Below, piece by piece: positions 45,364 to 56,200 of a stretch of DNA of 64,000 nt. The notes beneath the pieces are model-generated. The model was not told where the DNA came from and made no database searches. It saw nothing but the letters and a program-made list of their open reading frames with translations. Origin of the DNA: Ovis canadensis (taxonomy: Eukaryota > Chordata > Mammalia > Artiodactyla > Bovidae); contig NC_091251.1 in assembly GCF_042477335.2 (NCBI RefSeq), positions 91,837,501-91,901,500 on the forward strand, given 5' to 3'. Every line of letters begins with the position of its first letter. The first letter of the stretch is position 1. The translations under genes were made by a program, and so were the position numbers.

Positions 45364-45905
45364 TTCAGTTCAGTTCAGTTGCTCAGTCGTGTCCGACTCT
45401 TTGCGACCCCATGAATCACAGCACGCCAGGCCTCCCTGTCCATCACCAACTCCTTGAGTTCACTCAGACTCACGTCCATCGAGTCCGTGATGTCATCCAG
45501 CCATCTCATCCTCGGTCGTCCCCTTCTCCTCCTGCCCCCAATCCCTCCCAGCATCAGAGTCTTTCCCAATGAGTCAACTCGTCGCATGAGGTGGCCAAAG
45601 TACTGGAGTTTCAGCTTTAGCATCGGTCCTTCCAAAGAAATCCCAGGGTTGATCTCCTTCAGAATGGACTGGTTGGATCTCCTTGCAGTCCAAGGGACTC
45701 TCAAGAGTCTTCTCCAACACCACAGTTCAAAAGCATCAATTCTTCGGCACTCAGCTTTCTTCACAGCCCAACTCTCACATCCATACATGACCACTGGGAA
45801 AACCACAGCCTTGACTAGATGGACCTTTGTTGGCAAAGTAATGTCTCTGCTTTTGAATACGCTATCTAGGTTGGTCATAACTTTTCTTCCAAGGAGTAAG
45901 TGGAT
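45364..45905 (-). mobile_element. BovB LINE, 3' fragment
   Basis: Reverse copy from GTTCAGTTCAGTTGCTCAGTCG to CCAAGGAGTAAG. Minus-strand frame reads '[19 protein letters not shown]' and '[18 protein letters not shown]'. Confidence 0.92.
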
Positions 45906-45997
45906 CCTGTTTAATGAAGGTCTGTATTAGCATATTTTGCTATGGACTGAATGTCTGCGTTCCTCTCAAATTCATGTATCGAAACTCTAACCTCCGG

Positions 45998-46700
45998 TGC
46001 GATCATGGCGCTGCGGGCGGTACGGAGCGTGCGGGCCGTGGTCGGCAGCCTGCGTGCCATCTCGTGCCCTGCTCGCCGCAGCCCTGCGGACTGCGGGCGG
46101 ATGCCGTCCAGGCGCTGTGCACCGGCCCTACTCTGCTGTCGGTGCAGAAATTCACAGAAAAACACGAATGGGTAACAACAGAAAAAGGTGTCGGAACAGT
46201 GGGAATCAGCCATTTTGCACAGGAAGCTTTGGGAGATGTTGTCTACTGTAGTCTGCTTGAAGTTGGGACAAAGTTGAACAAACAAGAGCAGTTTGGTGCT
46301 TTGGAAAGTGTGAAAGCTGCTAGTGAACTCTATTCTCTTCCGTCAGAAGTAACTGAAATTAATAAAGCTCTAGCAGAAAATCCAGGACTTGTCAACAAGT
46401 CTTGTTATGAAGATGGTTGGCTGATCAAGATGACATTCAGTAACCCTTCAGAGCTAGATGAACTGATGAGTGAAGAAGCATGAGAAATACATAAAACCTA
46501 TTGAGGAGTGAAAATGGAACCCCTAAATGAACTACTCTGAAACAACTTAATCTAGCATAGTTGTCTTAAATTAGTGGTGGATAGATATTTAAAAAGCAAC
46601 GTTTAGCAAAAGAAACTACTTGTAACAATGTTTCCTGAAGAAAATACCGCTTAACTTTCTAATGACTTCAGATAAACACTGTGCATCTTTTCCACAGCAT
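45998..46700 (+). pseudogene. GCSH: GCSH processed pseudogene
   Basis: Intronless copy of the mRNA for the glycine cleavage system H protein, the mitochondrial lipoyl carrier. An ATG at 46005 begins a presequence ([11 protein letters not shown]). A frameshift inside the presequence moves the rest to another frame, which reads '[19 protein letters not shown]' and '[15 protein letters not shown]', with the lipoylated lysine in ESVKAA retained. One codon is missing in the SPLSG region, and a 2-base loss after EEA creates a stop at 46481-46483, removing the last ~11 residues. 3'UTR-like sequence follows, but I could not locate its poly(A) end or target duplication, so the right limit is approximate. 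Confidence 0.9.
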
Positions 46701-46949
46701 CCTGTGATTTTCAGGCTAGGCTCCAGTTATAATAGTCAGAATTCCTGAAGTTATCTCTGGTAAAACTAATTACAAAAGATCAGGAAGAAGCTTCCCATTT
46801 CCTTCCACAACTCTTTATCTGAGAGTAAGCCATTTCTTTCGAACTAAACGACCTACTTCAGGGTTCTTTGATTTATCACACAGACCAATGTCAAGCGTTC
46901 TTCACTGGATTGGTCCTGTGTGACTTGACTCTAGTTATTGTACCAGGGG

Positions 46950-47480
46950 AGGAATCATTGCCAGGACTGGGACTGCTCTGGGGGATGGAGTCTCTCCCAG
47001 CCTGGGTCCTTTAACCTGGGGCTCTGCTGCAGTGCTTGCACGTGGACACACATCTCTTCCAGCAACAAAATACAAAGAAACTATAAGGGACTAAAAGCAA
47101 TTGCGTGCGTGGGCAGTTGGGGCAAATTATGGAAAACAAAATACAAGAAGAACAAAAAGACCAACTGCCACTTCTGAAGAGCCTGGAGCAAAAAACAGGA
47201 TGTTGGGAGCAAGAGCACAGTACTTCCACGTGCCCCCTGCACTCAACACCACCGAAGGGGTGGGCCAACCACCTAAGCCGCCCCTTTGGTGGGACTCCTA
47301 GACCTGCCTCTACTCTCACCCCATAAGGAACAAGCTCACCCCACTCAGCAAGTGAGCAAGGGAACATGTTCATTCTTGCGCCCTCCTGCTGCAGCAGGGG
47401 CCCCAACAAAGCATGGCCTGAATTTCTATCAATTTCTATTGATTAAGAAGGCCAAGAACCTTAGTCAGTAACAAGTGCGC
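46950..47480 (+). mobile_element. Possible ERV LTR fragment
   Basis: 'actataagggactaaaagc' and 'ccaccgaaggggtgggccaa', 'ctctactctcaccccataag' remind me of a ruminant LTR U3. No TG/CA ends or duplication found. Confidence 0.3.
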
Positions 47481-47539
47481 CCCACCACAATGGTTCATTA
47501 GGAATCAGTATTTGGAGAATTGGTATTCTGAGGCTTCCT

Positions 47540-47760
47540 TTTTAAATTTTTTTCCTGAGTGGTTAAACAACAAATATTTATTTTCTCACAGTTCCAGAGA
47601 TTGGTCCCAGCAGTGGTCAGGTTCTGGTGAGAGCCCTCCTCCTGGCTTGCTAATGGGATTTCTTGCTATGTCCTCACATGCTGGAAAGAAAGCTGTGGTA
47701 TCCAGCCCTCTACTATACAGGTACCATGTCTATAGGATCACAGTGCTACCATTATGAGGT
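47540..47760 (-). mobile_element. Old dispersed mammalian repeat
   Basis: 'acaacaaatatttattttct', 'cacagttccagagattggtc' and 'cttgctatgtcctcacatgc' read as a common old repeat on the minus strand. Confidence 0.45.
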
Positions 47761-48100
47761 GGCTTCCCTCTGGATATCAGAGATGTAAAGAGCTCACTAT
47801 TTGGCCAGTCCCCAGTTCCTGACAGCTTGTTGGGTGGAGTAGGTGTAGAGGACAACCAACACTGGGAGGCAGCTCTTGGGAAGAAATGGCCCTTATCTGG
47901 TTCTTTCTCTCTTTTATACATGCTATGGACTGTTTGACTTTGGGAGGTTCATCTTTTATATTTTACCTGCAAAGGATTTGGGGTCATGAAAAAGGACCTA
48001 AGCTTCTATCTTGCTGGGTTCCCTTGTTTCAGCTGTTTAAACTCCCCTGTGATTGTTGTCCCTTCTGACTTGAGAGGGCTGCCTGGATCACTCATTAGAG
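47761..48100. other. Intergenic, no gene seen
   Basis: Nothing recognised. Confidence 0.4.
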
Positions 48101-48275
48101 CTGAAAGGTGAGGAGTGCACCAGGCACTGGATTAAATGCCTTACATGCGTTATCTCACCTAATCCTCATGATCATCTTATGAATTAACTACTATTATTGA
48201 CCTATTTCTCACACATGAAAACTGAGGTTTAGAAAGGCCCAGCACCATGCTGAAAGTCACACATTCTCTCCTCTA
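48101..48275 (+). mobile_element. MIR SINE
   Basis: 'caccaggcactggattaaat', 'tatctcacctaatcctcatg', 'gaaaactgaggtttagaaag' in MIR order. Confidence 0.65.
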
Positions 48276-49020
48276 CAAATATGGCTGGAGGACCTGTGGT
48301 ATGCCAGGCCCTATTTTATTCTCTGGAGCTTCCCATACTAAGTGTTGGGCCTGAAATTCCAACACTCATCTGATTCCAGCTCTGCACATTTCGCTGATGG
48401 ACTCAACTGCTTCCCCTGTGGATGTCACCTGTAACACAGACCAGATGACTTGGTCCTTGATAGTAAGAGTTGATGCTGAATCCATTTACACCTTCTAGCT
48501 CACACCTTTGTAACACAGAGACAAAAATATAGCTGAAGTTACTTGTCCATGATGTGAAATTTGCTCTCCTGATTTAAAAAAAAATGCTATAGGTTTTTGA
48601 ATTTCCCTTTGAGTGTGTCATTTAACTTTAGAAAGAAAATCCCTTAGATCCACAGACTTAGAAAAGGTGCCTGGGGCTGAATCAAGGTCCTACCATTTCC
48701 AGCTGTGTAATTTTGAGCTTTGGTTTCAACACATTAAAAAAAAAAAAAAGGATATGAACTGACATCAGAGAGTTGTATGAAGGCTGAATTGGCTGATCAA
48801 TCCAAAGCCCCAAGCACTATGTGTGGTGCCCAGTAAGGGAGAATGAATGGCAGCTTTCATTAAAGAGGCTGAAAATTGTAAAGAGGCTGCTGGATTTTGT
48901 AGCTGGATTGATGATGAACATTGAAAGCAGTTCAGTGGAAAGGTAGGGTGGAGGTCTGGCTGTAGGTGAATGAGAGCTTGAGAAAGTGGCATCTCAGAGT
49001 GTAAAAACTACCTGCTCTTG
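48276..49020. other. Intergenic, no gene seen
   Basis: Possible further MIR traces near 48650-48780. No gene. Confidence 0.4.
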
Positions 49021-49155
49021 GACCTCCGCTGTTGGTCCAGTGATTAAGACTCCAAGCTTTCACTACAGGGGACATGGGTTTGATCCTTGGATGCAGAAAT
49101 GACATTTCACAACCGAGATCCAGTATGCTTCAAGGTGTGGCCAAAAAACCAAACA
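49021..49155 (+). mobile_element. CHR-1-type SINE, diverged
   Basis: GGACCTCCGCTGTTGGTCCAG head, 'atgggtttgatccttggatg', 'gtgtggccaaaaaacc' end. Confidence 0.65.
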
Positions 49156-49795
49156 GCAAGAAACTACTTGCGCTGAAGCTAAATATATTGGCTTAGGAGA
49201 GGTGAGATGGGGTAGCTTTAACAAGTGACACAGGTTGAGGTGGGTTTTTTTTTTTTTAATTGCCAGTTAGATAAAATCAGGGAGGTAATGAAGGAAACAT
49301 TCCAGTTATGCTGAAAGTCTCCCAAAGAGATGACTTTGATAGACTTTATTTTAATCTTATTTCTCTGCATCTTTTTTCCTTTACTATAGATTTGCTACTC
49401 GGCTATCTTAGGAAAAGGATTTCTTAGGAAAAGGAAAATTGCCAAGTCATTTTGTTGAAACATTACTATAGGAACAGGAACACTTGAGAAAAAAATGTTA
49501 CTGTAAACCCAGTTCTACAAATATTGAGTCTTTTCTATGCTAGGCATTTCTGGAAAACAAAACATGAATAACACATATCTTTTTTATGTCAGTGATGAAG
49601 GAATTATTGGGGTGTACACAGACTACTGCTGGATCACATAGAAGGGAGAGTAATTCTCATGAAATATGACTTTTTTTAATTGGAGAAGCTGGTCAGAAAA
49701 TCTAGTAGGGAAACTTATTCAACAATTTTCACAGAAAAAACTCACTGCAGAAGACAAGTGGTTTAAAATACAGCAGATTAAGTCACTAGGCACTC
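49156..49795. other. Intergenic, no gene seen
   Basis: AT-rich DNA with a T-run near 49245. Confidence 0.45.
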
Positions 49796-49799
49796 AGTT

Positions 49800-50468
49800 C
49801 AGTCAGTTCAGTTCAGTCGCTCAGTCGTGTCTGACTCTTTGCGACCCCATGAATCACAGCACGCCAGGCCTCCCTGTCCATCACCAACTCCCAGAGTTCA
49901 TTCAGACTCATGCCATCGAGTCAGTGATGCCATCCAGCCATCTCATCCTTGGTTGTCCCCTTCTCCTCCTGCCCCCAATCCCTCCCAGCATCAGGGTCTT
50001 TAACAATGAGTCAACTCTTCGCATGAGGTGGCCAAAGTACTGGAGTTTCAGCTTCAACATCATTCCTTCCAAAGAAATCCCAGGGCTGATCTCCTTCAGA
50101 ATGGACTGGTTGGATCTCCTTGCAGTCCAAGGGACTCTCAAGAGTCTTCTCCAACACCACAGTTTAAAAGCATCAATTCTTCAGCACTCAGCTTTCTTCA
50201 CAGTCCAACTCTCACATCCATACATGACCACAGGAAAACCATAGCCTTGACTAGATGGACCTTTGTTGGCAAAGTAATGTCTCTGCTTTTGAATATGCTA
50301 TCTAGGTTGGTCATAGCTTTTCTTCCAAGGAGTAAGCGTCTTTTAATTTCATGGCTGCAGTCACCATCTGCAGTGATTTTGGAGCCCCCAAAAAATAAAG
50401 TCTGACATTGTTTCCACTGTTTCCTCATCTATTTCCCATGAAGTGATGAGACCAGATGCCATGATCTT
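49800..50468 (-). mobile_element. BovB LINE, 3' fragment
   Basis: Reverse copy with CAGTTCAGTCGCTCAGTCG at the left and 'accagatgccatgatctt' at the right. Confidence 0.92.
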
Positions 50469-50930
50469 CTACTCAAGACCAATTACCTTTGTAGAAGTCA
50501 GAAACTGTTTAACGTTAAATAAATCAAGATACTTTATTAAAAAATTAATCCTGAAGAAAATCACACCACTTCTGGGGGTGAGCAGCAACTTTTTAAATGG
50601 TGGATAGCACCATTATTTTTGTTTTTCACCCCAGAAAATATTTTCCAGATTACTCTTATTGCAGCAAAAATAATGTTTAGTGAGTGAAAACACAAGATGT
50701 TGCTTCCATATTTAACACAGAATGCAGAGAATAATTGCAGTTGAAAGACTGATTTCTTTTATAAAAAATATTATGCAGGAAGCTAAGGAGCAAGGGGTCA
50801 GAGATGGTCAGACATTTTTTGCCAAGCCCCAGTTTCTTTCACCCAGTACTCTTTCGGGTATTAAAAAAAAACTTCAGATAAAAAAGGTGACCATTTGCCT
50901 TAGGGTAGTTTTATGGGCGGGGTAATGATG
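50469..50930. other. Intergenic, no gene seen
   Basis: AT-rich DNA between two BovB copies. Confidence 0.45.
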
Positions 50931-51957
50931 AACCACAAGCTGGAATCAAGATTGCCAGGAGAAATATCAATAACCTCAGATATGCAGATGACACCACCCT
51001 TATTGCAGAAAGTGAAAGTTAAAGTGAAGTCGCTTAGTCGCGCCGGACTCTTTGCGACCCCTTGGACTGTAGCCCACCAGGCTCCTGTGTCCATGGAATT
51101 CTCCAGGCAAGAATACTGGAGTGGGTTGCCATTTCCTTCTCCTGGGGATCTTCCCAACCCAGGGATCAAATCCAGGTCTCCTGCATTGCAGGCAGACGCT
51201 TTAACCTCTGAGCCACCAGGGAAGCCCAAAGTGAAGAGGAACTAAAAAGCCTGTTGATGAAAGTGAAAGTGGAGAGTGAAAAAGTTGGCTTAAAGCTCAA
51301 CATTCAGAAAACGAAGATCATGGCATCCGGTCCCATCACTTCATGGGAAATAGATGGGGAAACAGTAGAAACAATGTCAGACTATTTTTTTGGGCTCCAA
51401 AATCACTGCAGATGGTGACTGCAGCCATGAAATTAAAAGACGCTTACTCCTTGGAAGAAAAGCTATGACCAACCTAGATACCATATTCAAAAGCAGAGAC
51501 ATTACTTTGCCAACAAAGGTCCATCTAGTCAAGGCTATGGTTTTTCCTGTGGTCATGTATGGATGTGAGAGTTGGACTGTGAAGAAGGCTGAGTGCCGAA
51601 GAATTGATGCTTTTGAACTGTGGTGTTGGAGAAGACTCTTGAGAGTCCCTTGGACTGCAAGGAGATCCAACCAGTCCATTCTGAAGGAGATCAGCCCTGG
51701 GATTTCTTTGGAAGAAATGATGCTAAAGCTGAAACTCCAGTACTTTGGCCACCTCATGCGAAGAGTTGACTCATTGTTAAAGACCCTGATGCTGGGAGAG
51801 ATGGGGGCAGGAGGAGAAGGGGACCACCGAGGATGAGATGGCTGGATGGCATCACTGACTCGATGGACGTGAGTCTGAGTGAACTCTGGGAGCTGGTGAT
51901 GGACAGCGAGGCCTGGCGTGTTGCGATTCATGGGGTCGCAAAGAGTCGGACACGACG
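50931..51957 (+). mobile_element. BovB LINE 3' fragment split by a SINE, next to the SRSF5 promoter
   Basis: Sense BovB from the RT catalytic region ('LRYADDTTL' in decayed form at about 50975) to 'gcaaagagtcggacacgac'. Internal frames read '[19 protein letters not shown]' and '[18 protein letters not shown]'. It ends about 240 bases before the inferred SRSF5 first exon. The usual ACTGA tail is missing. Confidence 0.9.
51017..51227 (-). mobile_element. Bov-tA SINE nested in BovB
   Basis: Reverse copy between two AAAGTGAA repeats derived from the BovB, ending GAGCCACCAGGGAAGCCC. Confidence 0.92.
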
Positions 51958-51959
51958 GA

Positions 51960-53040
51960 GCTGGATGATGACCCGAACGTCATTGCCTCGGAGGTGCGAA
52001 CGTTGTGAGCCAAGGCCTCCCAGCCCCTGACGGCCACGCCCATACAATGTCCCGCCCCTCAGCCCCGCCCACCTGGACTCAGGGTCCCTTGGGCCAGCAC
52101 CGTAAAGAGGCCCCGCCCTGTGGCACCTCTGTCCCCCGACCCAAGGGATGTTGTCAAGGGCGGTCCCGGAAGTGACGCAGGGACGCGCCCTCCATTTTGT
52201 GGGACGCCAGAGCAGCTAAGTGCGTCAGTTGTGGAGAGACGTAGACGAGTTGAGTCCTGGTCTGCGGGGAGGCGGCCGGCTCTATCGCAGACTACGGACC
52301 TCTCTGGGTCTCAGCTGCCAAAGATCCTGTCCGGTAGGTGAGTGGCTCACTTTGAGGGAAAGGCTTCTCGGATCGAGGCTTCTTCATGGCCGCTCAGATC
52401 GCGAGTGGTCAGGGCTGCTCTCTGTGCGGAGGACGGCGTCCAATGAGCGCAGTTTATTCGAGGTGGGCGCTGGGGCACGTCTCCCTTTGGGTATTGTGTG
52501 AGGGGACCTGAAGGTGGAAGGGCGGTCCTGGGCAGGGTCGTTTTTACAGAGGGGTCGTGCGCCCCTCCCTGCCTTTTTATTTCACTGTCTGAACCCCGGG
52601 AGTAGTGGGCCGAGACCTTTGCTCGGGGTGTGGTCGGGGCTGTCCCAGGGTGGGTACAGTGATCCGGAGCGGTGGGGTCGGGAGAGCGGGAGGGAACGGG
52701 GGGTTTGGCACGCGCGGTTCTCCCCACCGCCGGCTCCGAGGCCGCCATTTTGTGGCTGCTCCGCGGCCACCCGCCGCCGTCTGCGCAGGCGCGGCAGTGG
52801 CGTCGCGAGATTCCGGCTTCCACCCGCTGTGACGCTCCCGGGACGCGCTTGCAGCCAGTCGCCATTGGGCTGGCCTTGCGGAGGGCGGGGTCGGCTCCGC
52901 CCGCACTTCTCGGCCTTTCCTAACTGCGGCAGATGGGAGGGGGCCAGAAGAGCCGGGGACAGTGTGCGGCTGCGCAGTTCCAGAGGCGGCAGTGGGCGTT
53001 GCGGTTGCTGCGGTCTGGGCCCAGGGAACGATCGTGTTGG
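51960..53040 (+). promoter_or_regulatory. SRSF5: CpG island and promoter of SRSF5
   Basis: CpG-rich, TATA-less. GC boxes (CCCGCCC type) occur near 52050-52070 and 52110-52120. CCATTTTGTGG occurs at about 52192 and GCCGCCATTTTGTGG at about 52742; their complements match YY1-type sites common at housekeeping promoters. The island covers the non-coding first exon and the start of intron 1. Which sites are used is inferred from motif form only. Confidence 0.8.
52200..52337 (+). other. SRSF5: SRSF5 exon 1 (5'UTR), approximate
   Basis: The start is inferred from the promoter context and is not visible as such. The 3' end has two overlapping donors, CCG|GTAGGT (exon end 52333) and TAG|GTGAGT (exon end 52337). 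The second matches the consensus better. No ATG-initiated frame of interest. Confidence 0.6.
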
Positions 53041-53236
53041 GAGCCGAGTTTTAATTTTGTCTGCAAGGGACCCGGCCTAATAAGAGGCACTCTTGGCAAT
53101 CTTGTTTATAACATCACCGGGTAAACATTTTATTTTATGCTGTTTATGTTTTTGGTCCCTTGACCAGGCATTCCTCTGACATTCACTGGTATTATCTCAA
53201 TTGAATTTATTTCCTGACAGAAAGTACTAGCCGGAC

Positions 53237-56200
53237 ATGAGTGGCTGTCGAGTATTCATCGGGAGGCTAAATCCGGCGGCCAGGGAGAAAGACGTGGAAA
53301 GATTCTTCAAGGGGTATGGACGAATAAGAGATATTGATCTGAAAAGAGGCTTTGGTTTTGTGGTAAGTGTTTAGAACTGATTGAATTTTCTATTGTTAGT
53401 GGGTAAAGATTGTTATAAGCAGTGCTTTTGAGTTTTTTGAGTCCCAATAGAGTATGTTTGGGAAATAGGCATTCTTAAAAGTAGTGAATTTTCTTAAAAG
53501 GAGAAAAGAATTTCACTCCTGGCTGGAGAAATCATTTCCGGTCCCTTTTTGATTGGGCTTAATTTATATGCTGTTGTCATTAACATACTCTTTCACAGGT
53601 ATTTAGTGTTTTTAATGTGTTGTAGAATAGACTTTTAAAGCAGTGTTAAGCATTATATATATTTGTGTTTTAGGAATTTGAAGATCCCAGGGATGCGGAT
53701 GATGCTGTATATGAACTTGATGGAAAAGAACTCTGCAGTGAAAGGTGATAATTTTATTTTTAGTTTTATGACTTAGCAGTCTAAAGATAAGCTAGGTATT
53801 GGGCTAGGTGTTTTTGTAAATAGATCTCTTATGTAGCTTAAAGTGGATAATGAAGATTTTTCTTCCTTTCCTGTAGGGTTACAATTGAACATGCTAGGGC
53901 TCGATCTCGAGGTGGAAGAGGTAGAGGACGCTACTCAGACCGTTTTAGTAGTCGCAGACCCCGAAATGATAGACGGTATGTGATGAATGGTGGATGGCTG
54001 CTTTGCACAAACATTACTGGAGGAGTCTTAATGTTCTAAAGTTGTTAGCAAAAGTGATTTTGCTGTATATGCATAATCAATTTTGTCATTCATGTGTTAG
54101 TCTGCTGTTTCTAATAAGCGTGAGTCATAAAATAATGCAGAAACTGTTGGTGGAAGTCATTTGAATGACTTGTCATACCTGATTGCTTGAACTTGCCCAC
54201 AACTGAACACAATAGGTGCACGTTGCTGCATTTCTTCCATTGTGAGTACTCATTTTCTTCCTCAGAAATGCTCCACCTGTAAGAACAGAAAATCGGCTTA
54301 TAGTTGAGAATTTATCTTCAAGAGTCAGCTGGCAGGTTTGTTGAAACACAGTTTTGAGATATTTTGATGTGGTTTTTTAAATATTAGTGGGTAGTTAATG
54401 TTTTTATTAATGTTTTATTAAAAGTAGTTTATATTTAATGGACTTTTAATTGTAATTTTAAATTTTTAATTAAATGTAATTGGGGGATATTTCAAATTTT
54501 AATGCTAGTGATCAAATGTAAATGTTTTGAGGATATATTTTCTTGTTTTTAAAAATCAATTTTAACCAAATATTAAACCCTTTATTTGCCAGCCTATCTG
54601 TGTCGTTGGCCTTATGACGAGGAGTGCCTGTGGGTTATCCTAATCGTTGTCTTGGTCACTCTTGGTTGGGCCTGGTTGACTTTGCCAGTCAGCTCCTACA
54701 GTGATCAATTGGCCACCTCTAGATCTGTGTTTGCCGGTCTAGACGTAATCGGTGCACTTCTTGAAGTGCCAGGTTGCAGCGATCCCAGAGCGCTGATAAC
54801 GTGATCTGATCCCTAAGTTGAGAGCTGTCTTCTGTAACGCTTCCGAATAAGAGGTCCTGGTCGAAAAGAGTTGAAAGATTCGAAATTAGGTGGTCGTTGG
54901 AATCCTGATCGCAGTAAAGTGGTCCTTGGTAACTACACAAGAGTAGAACCTGTCTGCATCCGCCAATAGTCTGCTAATAGGGAGGGCTGTGCGATTAAAG
55001 GCTTCCATCGATTGGGTAGTATCCTTCAAGTGGGTGGCGAAGAGCCAGTCGGGCATATGTCATGAAGGTTTCTCCGACCGATAAATGGTTTGCTGCTTGA
55101 CTAGCCTAGGGAAATAATAATAAAGGTAAAGTAAACTTTTTTAATGACATATGGGGCACAAAATAACTGGTGTCTTGTAAATGTTCTGTTTTTAAATATA
55201 AAATTTCTACTTTAGTCTTTACTTTAAAAATATGTATTGTTTCTTTTTGTTTTTTTTTGTTTGTTTTGTTTTGTTTTTTTCTTTTTGTATTGAGCTCAGT
55301 ATAGACTAATACTACTTTAATGTTAAAATCTAAACTTCCTCTGGCATTTTGCTTAAAAGCAATATGCTATTTGCTTATTTCGTGCCCTGACATATATTAT
55401 TTTAAAATTCTGATAGACTACAAGTGTGGTAAATACCATGTTTGTACTTTATCTAACATCTTCTCTTTCAGTAGTCTTGTTTTTATACATTGTGGTTGTT
55501 TGTGTGTCACGTTTCCTTTTCTCTGCTTAACTCGATCATCTTGTGTTAAGGATCTCAAAGATTTCATGAGACAAGCTGGGGAAGTAACCTTTGCGGATGC
55601 ACATCGACCTAAATTAAATGAGGGGTGAGTATGTATTGGCATATGAGAGCCTTTTAAAATGTTCTGAAAGTTGTACTGTGAAGTTAGCGTTCTCAAAATT
55701 TGGACATCCTGCAATGTAGCAGTTCTCAATCAGGGTTGAATTTGCTTTTCAGGGTACATGTGGCAGTGTCTGGAGACATTTTGGTTGTCAGAATTGAGGT
55801 TACTGCTTGCATCTTGTGGGTAGAGGTCATGTTGTTCAGTCGCTAAGTCATGTCTGACTCTGCAACCTTAAGAACTGCAGCACGTCAGACTTCCCTTCCC
55901 TTCGATGTCTTCCGCAGTTTGCTCATACTCATGTCCATTGAGTCCGTGATGCCATCCAACCATCTCATCCTCTTATCATCTTCTCCTCTTGCCTCCAGTC
56001 TTTGCCAGCTTCAGGGTCTTTCCTAGTGAGTCAGCTCGTCGTATCAGGTGGCTAAAGTAGAGGTCAGAGATGTTATTGATCTTCCTGTAGTGGACAGGAA
56101 AGCTCCTCACTCCTATTGAATTATGTGGCTTAAGATGTCCACCGTTGGGAGGTTGAAGTTTCCTGTTCAATAATAGCGATAGTAAAATGAACGTTAAAAA

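Noticed and set aside
45914-46483. 189-codon frame covering most of GCSH
   Set aside because: Its N-terminus comes from upstream non-GCSH DNA because of a presequence frameshift, a codon is lost and the C-terminus is cut by a 2-base deletion. The copy has no introns. Processed pseudogene.
52347-53080. Overlapping frames on both strands in the CpG island
   Set aside because: Long frames are expected by chance in GC-rich DNA. They do not match SRSF5 or any domain I know, and exon 1 plus intron 1 explain the region.
54586-54804. 72-codon frame in the SRSF5 intron
   Set aside because: It starts upstream of the acceptor, is in a different frame from the spliced one, and lies in the candidate poison exon, which is not expected to be coding.
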